Shown here: piece by piece, positions 50,939 through 59,999 of the stretch
Numbering within the stretch: position 1 is the stretch's first letter
How the letters are laid out: each line of letters starts with the position of its first letter
Assembly: GCF_005845215.1 (NCBI RefSeq)
Contig: NZ_SPHO01000010.1
Coordinates: forward strand, 1-64,000
Direction of reading: 5' to 3'
Source of the DNA: Clostridium sp. 1001271st1 H5
GTDB lineage: Bacteria; Bacillota; Clostridia; Lachnospirales; Lachnospiraceae
Length of the DNA: 64,000 bases
Made by a program: the position numbers and the translations under genes
Notes under the pieces: generated by a model
What the model was told of the DNA's origin: nothing
Seen by the model: only the letters and a program-made list of their open reading frames with translations
Databases searched by the model: none

Positions 50939-51868
50939 CTACTTCACCTCCCTCTTTCTGCCTGCCCTGGTATTGAAGTAAACAGCCACCAGGATTATCA
51001 GCCCCTTTACCACCTTCTGCCAGTAGGAGGAAACTCCCATGAGGTTCAGTATGTTGGTTATGATTCCGTAAATCAGGACTCCTGCAAATGTATCGCTGAG
51101 CTTGCCCACACCCCCAAACAGGCTGGTGCCTCCGATGATGGCGCATGCAATGGAATCCATCTCATAGCCCACGGCCTTGTCGGGCAGGCCCACCCCCAGC
51201 CGGGACACGTAAATAACTCCGGCTACAAAAGCGCATACAGCGCTGATTGCGTAGGCTGTATAACGGACATGCTCCACATGGATTCCCGATAAGCGGGAGG
51301 ACTCACTGCTGCCGCCAATGGCATATATATGCCTGCCCGTTGCCGTATGGTTCAGCACCAGGGTAAACGCCACGGTCAGGATGAGCCAAATCAGCACACA
51401 GCAGGGAATTCCTAAAATGGTGCCGTAAGCAATGGCGTTTATGGGCTGCCAGGAGATATTGACGGAATTCTCCCCTGAAATCCACAGTGCCAGGGTCCTG
51501 GCGATTCCCTGCATTCCAAGGGTCACCACAAAGGGCGAGATTCCCCGGTTTACAAAGAAGGCATTGACCAGTCCCAATACCAGCAGGGAAGCCGCTGCCG
51601 CTCCGAAGGCCCCCGCCGCGCTGACAGGAATCAGAATGGCCACCAATACGGATACCAGAGCCAGGAACGAACCATGGGACAGGTCAAAACCGCCTGTAAT
51701 CAGTACAATGGTCTGGCCGATTGCCAGCACGCCGATGATGGAGGACTGACTGAACAGGTTCATGATGTTGGACATGGTGCGGAAATTTTCCGATACCCCG
51801 CAGGCTCCGATGAAAAACACTGCCAGGAACACATAAATCATATTATCCCGTATCTTCTTACTAACCAT
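50939..51868 (-). CDS. Sugar ABC transporter permease (RbsC/CUT2 type), first copy
   Basis: A 309-residue permease. LFSQSSIIGVLAIGQTIVLITGGFDLSHGSFLAL and GTSLFGGVGKLSDTFAGVLIYGIITNILNLMG match the RbsC pattern. The ATG at 51868 lies nine bases after AAGGAG and overlaps the stop of the ATPase gene by eight bases. Two non-identical permeases suggest a heterodimeric channel, known in some CUT2 systems. Confidence 0.92.
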   Translation of the reverse strand: MVSKKIRDNMIYVFLAVFFIGACGVSENFRTMSNIMNLFSQSSIIGVLAIGQTIVLITGGFDLSHGSFLALVSVLVAILIPVSAAGAFGAAAASLLVLGLVNAFFVNRGISPFVVTLGMQGIARTLALWISGENSVNISWQPINAIAYGTILGIPCCVLIWLILTVAFTLVLNHTATGRHIYAIGGSSESSRLSGIHVEHVRYTAYAISAVCAFVAGVIYVSRLGVGLPDKAVGYEMDSIACAIIGGTSLFGGVGKLSDTFAGVLIYGIITNILNLMGVSSYWQKVVKGLIILVAVYFNTRAGRKREVK

Positions 51869-53399
51869 TGGCCCCATCTCCTTTTCTTAAAGACCTGGGA
51901 AGCGCGTATTCCAGCAGCTCCTCCTGGGATACCTGATTGGAGTCAAAATCCTTTGTTATGCTGCCCTCGGACATCACCATGATTCTGTCGCTGATATTCA
52001 GGATTTCGCTCATCTCAGAGGATATCAGCATAATTGCATGGCCCTGTTCTGCAAATTCCCGGATAATGTTATATATCTCTGTTTTGGCTCCCACGTCGAT
52101 TCCCCTGGTGGGCTCGTCCAGAATCAGTATCCTGGCACCGGTAGCCAGCCATTTCGCCACTACAATTTTCTGCTGGTTTCCTCCGCTCAGGTTCCTTGCC
52201 TGCTGGGCGGGACTGCTGCACTTAATGCTCAGCTGCCGTATGTACTTCTCTATGGTGCTGTTTATCCTCTTTCTCTGAAGCAGGCCCAGACGGCTCAGTT
52301 TGTCCAGCACCGTAAGAATCACATTGTTCCCAACGCTCTGTATCAGTACCAGACCGTCGTTCTTTCGGTCCTCCGGAATATAGCCAATACCGTATTCACA
52401 CGCCCTGGATGGCGAATCCACCCTGGCCTCCTTTCCAAAGACTCTGATAGTGCCGCTGTCTATGGGGTCTGCTCCGATGACAGCGCGGGCCAGCTCTGTC
52501 CTGCCTGCGCCTACCAGTCCCGCCACCCCCAGTATCTCCCCGGAACGCAGGCAGAAGGATATGTGGTTCAATGCCGTACCGCGGTTTAAATCCTCCACCT
52601 CCAGGGCCACGGGCTTAGACGGGTCGCCATACTGAGGAGTGATGTCCTCGTCCACCTCATGGCCCACCATTTTCTGAATCAGTTCCTTTCTGGTGGTATT
52701 CCTGACATCCATCACATCAATCAGCATCCCGTCCCTGAGAATTGTTATCACATCCCCGATTTCAAATATTTCCTCCAGGCGGTGGGAGATATACACGATT
52801 CCCACTCCCCTGGCCTTAATTTTCCCAATGGTCTTAAACAGCACCTCCAGCTCCCTGCCGGTCAGCACATCGCTGGGTTCGTCCAGAATCAGCACCTTGC
52901 TCTGAATGGACAGGGCCTTGGCAATGGCCACCATCTGTTTCAGGGCAACACTGAGCTGGCCCACAGGTTTTCTCACATCCAGCTCAATTCCCAGCTCTTC
53001 CATAAGGGCTTCCGCTTCCTGTATCATCTTCTTCCTGTCAATCAGAAAGGCATTTTTCTTTATCTCATTGCCCAGGAAAATGTTCTCTGCAATGGACATG
53101 CAGTCCACCAAATCCAGCTCCTGATAAATGGGATTAATACCCATGGCCCTTGCCGCCTTGGGATTGGCCGGCTTTACCTGCTCCCCGCCCATGAATATAA
53201 TTCCCTCGTCGCACTGATACGCACCGGAGAGAATTTTAATCAGCGTGGATTTTCCTGCCCCGTTTTCCCCGCACAGACAATTAATCTTACCCGGCTCCAG
53301 GAAAAAATCCACATGGTCCAGAGCCTTTATTCCTGCGAAATTCTTCGTTATGCCGTACATCTGGACCACATAATCCGGATTGCCTGTCACCTTCTCCAT
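51861..53399 (-). CDS. Sugar ABC transporter ATPase, two-domain (RbsA/CUT2 type)
   Basis: A 512-residue ATPase with two nucleotide-binding domains. The first has Walker A GENGAGKST and Walker B VLILDEPSDVLTG; the second has the degenerate Walker A GLVGAGRTE, signature LSGGNQQK and Walker B ILILDEPTRGIDVG. This asymmetry is normal for RbsA-type proteins. The first-domain signature reads LSVALKQMV, also typical. The ATG at 53399 lies eight bases after AGGAGG, with a GTG at 53408 as alternative. Confidence 0.94.
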   Translation of the reverse strand: MEKVTGNPDYVVQMYGITKNFAGIKALDHVDFFLEPGKINCLCGENGAGKSTLIKILSGAYQCDEGIIFMGGEQVKPANPKAARAMGINPIYQELDLVDCMSIAENIFLGNEIKKNAFLIDRKKMIQEAEALMEELGIELDVRKPVGQLSVALKQMVAIAKALSIQSKVLILDEPSDVLTGRELEVLFKTIGKIKARGVGIVYISHRLEEIFEIGDVITILRDGMLIDVMDVRNTTRKELIQKMVGHEVDEDITPQYGDPSKPVALEVEDLNRGTALNHISFCLRSGEILGVAGLVGAGRTELARAVIGADPIDSGTIRVFGKEARVDSPSRACEYGIGYIPEDRKNDGLVLIQSVGNNVILTVLDKLSRLGLLQRKRINSTIEKYIRQLSIKCSSPAQQARNLSGGNQQKIVVAKWLATGARILILDEPTRGIDVGAKTEIYNIIREFAEQGHAIMLISSEMSEILNISDRIMVMSEGSITKDFDSNQVSQEELLEYALPRSLRKGDGANG

Positions 53400-53445
53400 T
53401 CCCCTCACCTCCTGTACTCCATACCGTATCTTATACCGTTCTGTT

Positions 53446-54621
53446 CTATAGGTCGGCCCTGTACTTGGCCAGCACCTCCTCGTTGATGTCCACTCCCAGA
53501 CCGAATCCCTCCGGCACCTTTACCTTGCCTTCCTCAATGGCAATCGGCTCCTTTAAAAGCTCATCTCTCAGCGGATTGAAGTTGCGGTCATATTCCACCA
53601 TGGGTTCATTCTGGAACGGAACCGGATTGGCGGTATGGGGAGACAGCGGCAGGGCGGAAATCGCGTTCAGCGCCGTTGCCAGGGCTATGCCGGACCCCCA
53701 CACATGGGGTATCACATTTATGCCATAGGCGGCGGCCAGGGCATGAATCCGCTGGAACTCAGTCAGCCCGCCGCTGACACAGATATCCGGCTGGGCAATG
53801 TCGATACATCCCCTGGAAATGAGATTCTTGAATCCATACAGGGTATACTCGCATTCGCCTCCTGCAATAGCGATATCCAGCTTGTTCCGCACCTCCCTGT
53901 AACCCTCCAGGTCTTCTGGTATGACCGGCTCCTCCATGAAGAGAATATTCTCCTCCTCCAATACCCGTCCCATACGGATGGCTGTATAACTGTTATAGGC
54001 GTGGTTGCAGTCCACGAAAATCCCTACCCCGTCCCCCACGCTCTCCCGGATGGCCCTTACCCTGCGGGCATCCTCAACAACAGACAGCAGGCCCACCTTG
54101 ATTTTCAGGTTTTGGAACCCCAGTTCAACATAACCTGCAGCCTCCTCCCTAAGCTCATCAAGGGTTCTGCCCATTCCCAGGTAATCCTCTCCCCGGTAAT
54201 AGCATCCGGTTGCGTACATCGCCACATGGGTACGCCTCAGTCCCCCCAGCATCTGTCCCACGGATACCTCCATCCGCTTTCCGCAGATATCCCACAGTGC
54301 AATGTCCACCGCGCTGATGGCTTCTATGTAGGTGCCCTTCTGCCCGAAATCCTTGGTGTGGTTATACATGTCCGCCCACAATATGCCCTTGTCCATGGGG
54401 TCCCTTCCCAGCAGCATGGGCGCCAGCACATGGTCCACACATGCCTTTACCGGCTCCGGAGGGCCGTACTGGCCTCCCTCCCCCCATCCGTAGATGCCTT
54501 GGTCCGTCTCGATTCTTACCAGAAGGCTGTTCCGCTCCGGGAACCCGCACTGGGATGAAAAGAAACGTTTTTCGCCCAAAGGCACCCTCAGTATCATTGA
54601 CTCCACTTTTGTAATCTTCAT
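53446..54621 (-). CDS. Mandelate racemase/muconate lactonizing (enolase superfamily) sugar-acid dehydratase
   Basis: A 391-residue enolase-superfamily enzyme. The capping domain occupies about the first 120 residues. The barrel has the KxK base (NLKIKVG near 173), metal ligands in FVDCNHAY, FMEEPV and AGGECEY, and the opposite-side histidine in IPHVWGSGIALA. This fits dehydration of an aldonate to a 2-keto-3-deoxy acid, as in L-fuconate, rhamnonate or galactonate dehydratases; galactarolactone cycloisomerase has a similar end. It is first in the operon, with an operator-like dyad upstream. The substrate is not decided by sequence alone. Confidence 0.87.
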   Translation of the reverse strand: MKITKVESMILRVPLGEKRFFSSQCGFPERNSLLVRIETDQGIYGWGEGGQYGPPEPVKACVDHVLAPMLLGRDPMDKGILWADMYNHTKDFGQKGTYIEAISAVDIALWDICGKRMEVSVGQMLGGLRRTHVAMYATGCYYRGEDYLGMGRTLDELREEAAGYVELGFQNLKIKVGLLSVVEDARRVRAIRESVGDGVGIFVDCNHAYNSYTAIRMGRVLEEENILFMEEPVIPEDLEGYREVRNKLDIAIAGGECEYTLYGFKNLISRGCIDIAQPDICVSGGLTEFQRIHALAAAYGINVIPHVWGSGIALATALNAISALPLSPHTANPVPFQNEPMVEYDRNFNPLRDELLKEPIAIEEGKVKVPEGFGLGVDINEEVLAKYRADL

Positions 54622-54680
54622 CTTGTTCTACCCCTTATATGTTTGTTCTGAATCACTGGTTCCGCATGTTTTAGAACTTT

Positions 54681-54702
54681 TAGTATACTGATTGTATACA
54701 AT
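54681..54702. promoter_or_regulatory. GntR operator-like site upstream of the dehydratase operon
   Basis: A 22-bp sequence combining TAGTATACTG with ATTGTATACAAT lies 60 bases before the dehydratase start. Its core TTGTATACAA is a perfect palindrome. The identical 22 bp occur in inverted orientation at 55472-55493, upstream of the GntR gene. Confidence 0.75.
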
Positions 54703-54756
54703 TTATAGGATGGAAACCTCCTTTCACCGGTAATTAAAATGATATGGCTGCGGAAA

Positions 54757-55419
54757 TCACCACAACCTGGTATTTCTCAGGGCACTTAACATGTCCTGCT
54801 GCGTACTGTAAATATGTTCCTCCATTAGCTTGGACGCCTTCTGTGCATCCCGCTCCTTTACCGCATCAATGATGGCCCTGTGTTCCTGGTTGGATTTCTC
54901 CATCCTCCCGGGCAGTGATGAGGCCATGATACTGAGCTGCTGTGTCTGCTCCCGCAGATTATTGATGATTTGAAGAATCCGTCTGCTGCCTCCCACACAT
55001 ATCAGCATGTGGTGAATCTGGTTTCCCGTGTCCGCAGACTTATGGTAATCCCGGCTTTCAAATTCCTCCATGGATTTGTTCCAGTCATCCTCCATCTGCC
55101 GGATATTGGCCTCCGATATGATGGGGACCGCGTTTTTCACGCAGATGCTCTCAAGAGCCTGGCGAATCGTATATATCTCCACAATATCCCCTTCGGTGAT
55201 TTCCCTGACAACGCTCCCTCTGTAGGGGATGATGGTCACGAAACCGTCATGCTCCAGCCGCTTCAGGGCGTCCCTGATTGGAGTCCTGCTGACATCAAAT
55301 TCCCTGGCCAGGTCCTCCTCCACCAGAGGTTCCCCGCTTTTTAATTCCATACGCAGTATCTTGCCTTTTATTGCCTCATAAACCTCGTTGGATATGATTG
55401 CTTTTTTCGATTCCTTCAT
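54757..55419 (-). CDS. GntR-family regulator (FadR/FCD subfamily)
   Basis: A 220-residue regulator. The winged helix is IKGKILRMELKSGEPLVEEDLAREFDVSRTPIRDALKRLEHDGFVTIIPYRGSVV, and the C-terminal all-helical FCD domain includes IYTIRQALESICVKNA and the metal/ligand-type H residues in IHHMLI and EHRAIIDAV. AGGAGG precedes the ATG. Identical operator-like dyads lie before this gene and before the downstream dehydratase operon, so it probably represses both and responds to a sugar acid of the pathway. Confidence 0.92.
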   Translation of the reverse strand: MKESKKAIISNEVYEAIKGKILRMELKSGEPLVEEDLAREFDVSRTPIRDALKRLEHDGFVTIIPYRGSVVREITEGDIVEIYTIRQALESICVKNAVPIISEANIRQMEDDWNKSMEEFESRDYHKSADTGNQIHHMLICVGGSRRILQIINNLREQTQQLSIMASSLPGRMEKSNQEHRAIIDAVKERDAQKASKLMEEHIYSTQQDMLSALRNTRLW

Positions 55420-55471
55420 GCCTTCCTCCTGATTCCATTTATATTATAACAGACACGAAATTGTTTTACTT

Positions 55472-55493
55472 ATTGTATACAATCAGTATACTA
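55472..55493. promoter_or_regulatory. GntR operator-like site upstream of the GntR gene
   Basis: Inverted identical copy of the 22-bp site at 54681-54702, 53 bases before the GntR start. An extended -10 (TGTTATAAT on the minus strand, about 55443-55451) lies between site and gene, so autoregulation is likely. Confidence 0.75.
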
Positions 55494-55624
55494 TTCGTTT
55501 CAACCATAATCAATGCTTACTTTTACCAGTTTTTCTTTTTTGTTTTTGTGAATATTGCACAATTTCGTCCAGGATATTCATTTAAATCCCTCCAAACCAT
55601 TCTATATCATACCAGAAAACAAAA

Positions 55625-55656
55625 GAATCCGCCACAGCCAATGCCATGACGGATTC
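55625..55656 (-). terminator. Terminator of the exopolysaccharide operon
   Basis: On the minus strand GAATCCG and CGGATTC form a stem around an 18-base loop, followed by TTTTGTTTT, 12 bases after the sugar transferase stop. Confidence 0.75.
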
Positions 55657-55667
55657 ATGTTCCGTAC

Positions 55668-57071
55668 CTACACTCCCCCTCTGCGCTCCATAACCACAAG
55701 AAGGGTCTTCAGTATGATTTTTATGTCCATTTCTATATTCCACTCATCTATATACTGGCTGTCCAGCTTAACCACTTCCTCAAAATCCGTGATATCACTT
55801 CTTCCGCTAATCTGCCACAGACCGGTGATTCCCGGCTTCATGGCCAGACGCTTTTTGTGGGCAAAGCTGTATGCCTCGTACTCATCAACCGTTGGCGGCC
55901 TTGTGCCAACCAGGCTCATATCGCCTTTCAGCACATTGTAAAACTGCGGGAATTCATCCAGGCTGGTCCTTCTGATAAAATGTCCAATGCCGGGAATCAC
56001 CCTGGGGTCATCGTCCATTTTAAACATGTTTCCCCTAACCTTATTCTGGGGCAGCAGGCTCTCCTTCCGCTGTTCTGCGTCCCTGACCATGGAACGGAAT
56101 TTGTAGATGCGGAACATTCTGCCGTTCTTTCCCACCCTTATCTGGGAAAACAGGACAGGTCCCGGCGACCTGATGCAGATAAGCGGTCCCACGATGATTC
56201 CAATTAAAAAGGCCATAACGCAGCCTGCCAGTCCTCCCGCTATATCCAGCATCCGCTTGCAGAACAGCATTTGCATGGGAATCTCCCGGTTAAAGCAGGA
56301 TATCACATTCATGCCGTTGACCCGTTCCAGCTCCTTGTGCGGAATTTCCTCCAGATACTGTTCCATATAGATATGTACCACCATTCCTACAGAGAGAAAT
56401 TGTTTCGCCAGTTTCGCCTCTTCCTCCGGCTTTCCCGGCATGCTTATCAATACCTCGTCAATGATATGGCCCCTCACATATTCCGTCACCTCGTCCATGG
56501 TGCAGCTCACGGCTGTCCCATGGATTTCTGCTCCCTTCATGTCCCGGTCAGCTATTGCCAGGCCCTGGATGTGGAAAACCGTGAAGGGATGGGCGCAAAG
56601 CCGCTCAAGCAAGATGCCTGCCTGCTGCTCAGTGGCAATCACCAGCAGAGTCCTGGCATACTTAATCTTGCGGAACTTCCTGGTCAGGTACCGTTTAACC
56701 AGCAGCCGTTCCCCATACATAAAGAGAATTCCCGCAAAAAAGGCGGCAAACAGGACCACCCTTGAGAAAATCCCGCTGATTCGAAAGGCAAACAGGCATA
56801 CCGCCTCTATGGCAAAGGTAACGGCCATATGTCTGCATACTGCTTCCATTTCCTTCAGATACCCTCTGTACAGGATTCCTCTGTAGCCATCTGAAAAAAA
56901 GGCTACCGACAGTGTAATGGCCGCCAGCATGATTCCCAGCTGGACATAGCTGATATACCATTCCCCCTGCACCCGCTCCTGGCTCAGTATCACCACCAGG
57001 CCGTGGGCCAGCTCCAAGGCCGTAATGTCGCCTATTATGAAATCCAGATGCTTTGTCCTGGCATTCCTCAT
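55668..57071 (-). CDS. Polyprenyl-phosphate sugar transferase (initiating EPS glycosyltransferase)
   Basis: A 467-residue membrane enzyme that starts repeat-unit assembly by moving a sugar-1-phosphate to undecaprenyl phosphate. Four hydrophobic segments fill about the first 120 residues, a nucleotide-binding-like region follows, and a fifth helix precedes the catalytic domain: KRMLDIAGGL, SPGPVLFSQIRVGKNGRMFRIYKFRSM, RTSLDEFPQFYNVLKGDMSLVGTRPP and KPGITGLWQISGRSD. These are all hallmarks of the WbaP/CpsE type. It is the last gene of the operon. Confidence 0.94.
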   Translation of the reverse strand: MRNARTKHLDFIIGDITALELAHGLVVILSQERVQGEWYISYVQLGIMLAAITLSVAFFSDGYRGILYRGYLKEMEAVCRHMAVTFAIEAVCLFAFRISGIFSRVVLFAAFFAGILFMYGERLLVKRYLTRKFRKIKYARTLLVIATEQQAGILLERLCAHPFTVFHIQGLAIADRDMKGAEIHGTAVSCTMDEVTEYVRGHIIDEVLISMPGKPEEEAKLAKQFLSVGMVVHIYMEQYLEEIPHKELERVNGMNVISCFNREIPMQMLFCKRMLDIAGGLAGCVMAFLIGIIVGPLICIRSPGPVLFSQIRVGKNGRMFRIYKFRSMVRDAEQRKESLLPQNKVRGNMFKMDDDPRVIPGIGHFIRRTSLDEFPQFYNVLKGDMSLVGTRPPTVDEYEAYSFAHKKRLAMKPGITGLWQISGRSDITDFEEVVKLDSQYIDEWNIEMDIKIILKTLLVVMERRGGV

Positions 57072-57123
57072 ACCTTATTCCTTCTTCCCTGCTGCTCCCG
57101 GAACTGTCTGATGGCCCGGAAGT

Positions 57124-57636
57124 TCACGTCTGTATCATGCACAGCATGCGCATTAACTCCAGTCCGCTTCTGAAACTCACTATTTTACCACCGGTAAGCC
57201 TTCCCCTGATACTGCCCTGTATACTGGAGTTCTCCCTGAATTTTATGTATACCGCCAGCACTTCCCGGGCCTGAAGGGCCTGATGGAACGGTATCTGGTC
57301 CAGACCTCCCATCTGCTTATCCCTGATTATTTCAAGGGGCGCAGCCGCCATGGTCTGATACTGCTTTTCCATATCCCTGTTCAGAAACCGGGGCTCTGCC
57401 TTGGAGCAGGGCGCTCCCAGCCAGCTGCATATCCGGTCCAGCTTTAATACCAAATCCCCTGCCCCCTCAAACTTCACCGCATCCTTAAGATAGCAGCTGC
57501 ATATATCCCCATATATGCCTGCCTCCCGGCCTCCGTGTATACAGACCAGCATTGTGCTGGCCCGGTCCGGTACAATGAAATCCTCTGTCTGCCTGACTGC
57601 ATCCCCATTATCATTCCTATTTTCATTCCGACTCAT
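57124..57636 (-). CDS. Unrecognised 170-residue protein in the EPS operon
   Basis: I do not recognise this family. It has no signal peptide or membrane segment and is of mixed alpha/beta character. The C-terminal 40 residues (VYIKFRENSSIQGSIRGRLTGGKIVSFRSGLELMRML) resemble short C-terminal modules seen in other Lachnospiraceae proteins: a basic beta-hairpin followed by FRSxLELxxL. This could bind a nucleotide or protein. AGGAGG precedes the ATG, and it lies 12 bases after the GGDEF-EAL gene, so a link to cyclic-di-GMP or to the sugar transferase is plausible but unproven. Confidence 0.6.
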   Translation of the reverse strand: MSRNENRNDNGDAVRQTEDFIVPDRASTMLVCIHGGREAGIYGDICSCYLKDAVKFEGAGDLVLKLDRICSWLGAPCSKAEPRFLNRDMEKQYQTMAAAPLEIIRDKQMGGLDQIPFHQALQAREVLAVYIKFRENSSIQGSIRGRLTGGKIVSFRSGLELMRMLCMIQT

Positions 57637-57648
57637 CTGAAGGCCTCC

Positions 57649-58968
57649 TCACTTCTTTTTCACCCTGTAAATATACCTGGCCTCATATTCCTGCTGCGGT
57701 ATAGGGCGTTCATAGTAAAAACCCTGGACATACCTGCATCCTATCCTGTGCAGCAGCCTCTTCTGTTCTTCTGTCTCCACCCCTTCTGCAATCACTGGCA
57801 TTCCCAGCCTGTCAGCCATCTGGATGACGCTGGCCAGTATGATTTCTCCCTTTTCCGTCAGAATGCCGTTGGCCAGGAACTGCATGTCAACCTTCAGGGC
57901 ATCCACATCAATGTCCTTTAGCATATTCAGGGAAGAGTAACCGCTTCCAAAATCATCCATCAAAATGATGAACCCTGCCTGCCGCAGTCTCTGCACAGCT
58001 GCCTGCATCAGTTCCGGTTCCGAAACACATGCGCTTTCCGTTATTTCCAGATTCAGAAGGGATATGGGGATGCCGTATTTTTCAATCAGTCCGAGAAACA
58101 TATCCGCTAATCCTGGATTGTAGAGACTAATCCTGGAAATGTTGACGGTCATGGGGGACAGGCATATGCCGTCGCCGCGCCATTTACCCATCAAACGGCA
58201 CACATGCTCCCAGACATAGTAATCCAGCCTGGTGATAAACCCGTTTTTCTCAAAGACAGGTATAAACTTGCCTGGAAAAATCAAACCTACTGCCGGATGC
58301 TTCCAGCGCACCAAAGCCTCCGCCCCATAGTCCCTGTTGTCTGTAAGGTCAAATTTAGGCTGGAAGTAGATGACGAACTGCTCCTGGTCCAGCGCATACT
58401 GCATTCCATTGACAATGGCAGCCTCCTCCGCCTCCCTCCTCCCCTGGTCCGGGTCATAAAAACCAAGGTAAGACCCAAACTGGTATTTACATTTCCGGCT
58501 TCCCGCAAAGGCTCTGATATACATCTCTTCCACAGGCAGGTCAGGTTCATCTACTATATATGCTCCTACAGTGGGCTCCAGCAGGTAATCCTTATGGCGT
58601 GACCCCAAATCGTCCCGCACCATCCCCACCTGCATGATTACTGTTTCATAGTCATAGGGTTCGCATATGCAGAAGGTATCTGCAACCGTCCTTCCGTATG
58701 TACTGATTTCCACATAGTCTGATATCCTTCTTATACTCCCTGCCAGAAACAGCAGCAGCGCATCCCCCTCTCCTTCTCCGAATACAGTGTTATAACGGCG
58801 GAACCTGTCTATATCGAATCTCAGGAACACAAACCGGATGTCCCTATGTGCATCCACCATGCGCCGGGTTTCCCTGAACATCTTTTCCCGGTTGTACAGG
58901 CCGGTCAATGCATCGTGATTCATTGCATATCTCTGTTTCCTGGGTGTCTTTTTCCTGTACTCTGTCAT
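57649..58968 (-). CDS. GGDEF-EAL protein: degenerate cyclase domain, probably active c-di-GMP phosphodiesterase
   Basis: A 439-residue soluble protein. The N-terminal GGDEF domain (about 15-165) starts NHDALTGLYNREKMF but its active loop reads YGRTVADTF, so cyclase activity is unlikely. The EAL domain (about 185-430) keeps the catalytic residues: EALVRW, VNIS, LEITES, DDFGSGYSS, LKVD, AEGVETEEQ and VQGFYYERPI. It should therefore hydrolyse c-di-GMP. The ATG at 58968 lies seven bases after GGAGG. Lying inside the EPS operon, it probably tunes polysaccharide synthesis. Confidence 0.9.
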   Translation of the reverse strand: MTEYRKKTPRKQRYAMNHDALTGLYNREKMFRETRRMVDAHRDIRFVFLRFDIDRFRRYNTVFGEGEGDALLLFLAGSIRRISDYVEISTYGRTVADTFCICEPYDYETVIMQVGMVRDDLGSRHKDYLLEPTVGAYIVDEPDLPVEEMYIRAFAGSRKCKYQFGSYLGFYDPDQGRREAEEAAIVNGMQYALDQEQFVIYFQPKFDLTDNRDYGAEALVRWKHPAVGLIFPGKFIPVFEKNGFITRLDYYVWEHVCRLMGKWRGDGICLSPMTVNISRISLYNPGLADMFLGLIEKYGIPISLLNLEITESACVSEPELMQAAVQRLRQAGFIILMDDFGSGYSSLNMLKDIDVDALKVDMQFLANGILTEKGEIILASVIQMADRLGMPVIAEGVETEEQKRLLHRIGCRYVQGFYYERPIPQQEYEARYIYRVKKK

Positions 58969-58991
58969 TTCAGGCCCTCCTGTTTTCACGC

Positions 58992-59990
58992 CTAAGCTAT
59001 AAATGGATTCTCATCCAGGGAGTATCTGCCTCCCTTTAGGAATTTATGTTTTAAAACCCACCATCCGGGTATCCAGATATATCTGTGCATTGCAGGCGAA
59101 GCGCTTCCAATCATCCAGCAGTTCCTGTCACAGCTTCTGGTAAGCCGCCGGACCTGCCTTGCCTGTTCCGAGTTCCACAGCTCTTCAAACTCCTGTTCCC
59201 TCAGATTTCCCATGACAGCCTTACGGCACATGCCATTGCAGGGAATCACATCGCAGTACGGGTCAATAAAAAATGCGTCTCTCGACATGTCGCAGGGAAG
59301 CAGACGTTTATTTCCATATATGTAATTAATCAGTCCATGGTTGAAATATGCGCGGAACCACTTTTTGGGGGAGCTGCTTTGCAGAAGTTCATTAATCAGC
59401 TTCTCAAAGTTCCCGGCAACCCTTTTCTTATCCTCAATCCGGTTATCCGTTTTCCTGAAATAAAAGGAATTATGCAGGGTGGCTGTTGCAAATTCCATCC
59501 CCATCTGGTCAGACAGACGGTACAATGGCACCAGGTCCTCACAGTTCATGTCCTGGACCGTCATGCCAAAGCCCACATCAGGATGTCCCATCCCAACCAG
59601 CGTTGTCAGTGTTTCATATCCCCGGTTGAACCCATCCGGAATGCCTCTGATTAAATCATTTGTTTCCTTAAGTCCCTCAATACTGATTCGTATTCCCACC
59701 CTTGGAAATTCCCTGCATAAATCAATGATTCGGTCTGTGAAATATCCGTTGGTAGAAATAACCACCCTGTCCGATTTTTTGTATAATTCCCTTACAATAT
59801 CCGGCATATCCCTGCGTATGAACGGCTCCCCGCCCGTTATGTTGGTAAAGGCCATATCCGGCAGCTTCCTGATTACATCCAGTGTAATCTCCTCCTCCGG
59901 CCTTGTTGGATATTTAAAGCAGTCGCACATATTGCAGTGCGCATTGCAGCGGTATGTGACAATTACGGTTCCGTATAGTTTCCCAGCCAT
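58992..59990 (-). CDS. Radical SAM protein with SPASM-like C-terminus in the EPS operon
   Basis: A 332-residue radical SAM protein. The 4Fe-4S motif CNAHCNMC is near residues 14-21, followed by NITGGEPFIR and VVISTNGYFTD, typical of the barrel. The C-terminus holds a cysteine-rich region (PYCDVIPCNGMCRKAVMGN and CDRNCW) like SPASM or twitch domains that bind extra clusters. Substrates of such proteins include peptides and sugars. AGGAG precedes the ATG; it lies nine bases after the glycosyltransferase gene. No small precursor peptide was seen nearby, so a carbohydrate or unknown substrate is possible. Confidence 0.87.
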   Translation of the reverse strand: MAGKLYGTVIVTYRCNAHCNMCDCFKYPTRPEEEITLDVIRKLPDMAFTNITGGEPFIRRDMPDIVRELYKKSDRVVISTNGYFTDRIIDLCREFPRVGIRISIEGLKETNDLIRGIPDGFNRGYETLTTLVGMGHPDVGFGMTVQDMNCEDLVPLYRLSDQMGMEFATATLHNSFYFRKTDNRIEDKKRVAGNFEKLINELLQSSSPKKWFRAYFNHGLINYIYGNKRLLPCDMSRDAFFIDPYCDVIPCNGMCRKAVMGNLREQEFEELWNSEQARQVRRLTRSCDRNCWMIGSASPAMHRYIWIPGWWVLKHKFLKGGRYSLDENPFIA

Positions 59991-59999
59991 TGCTTCTCC

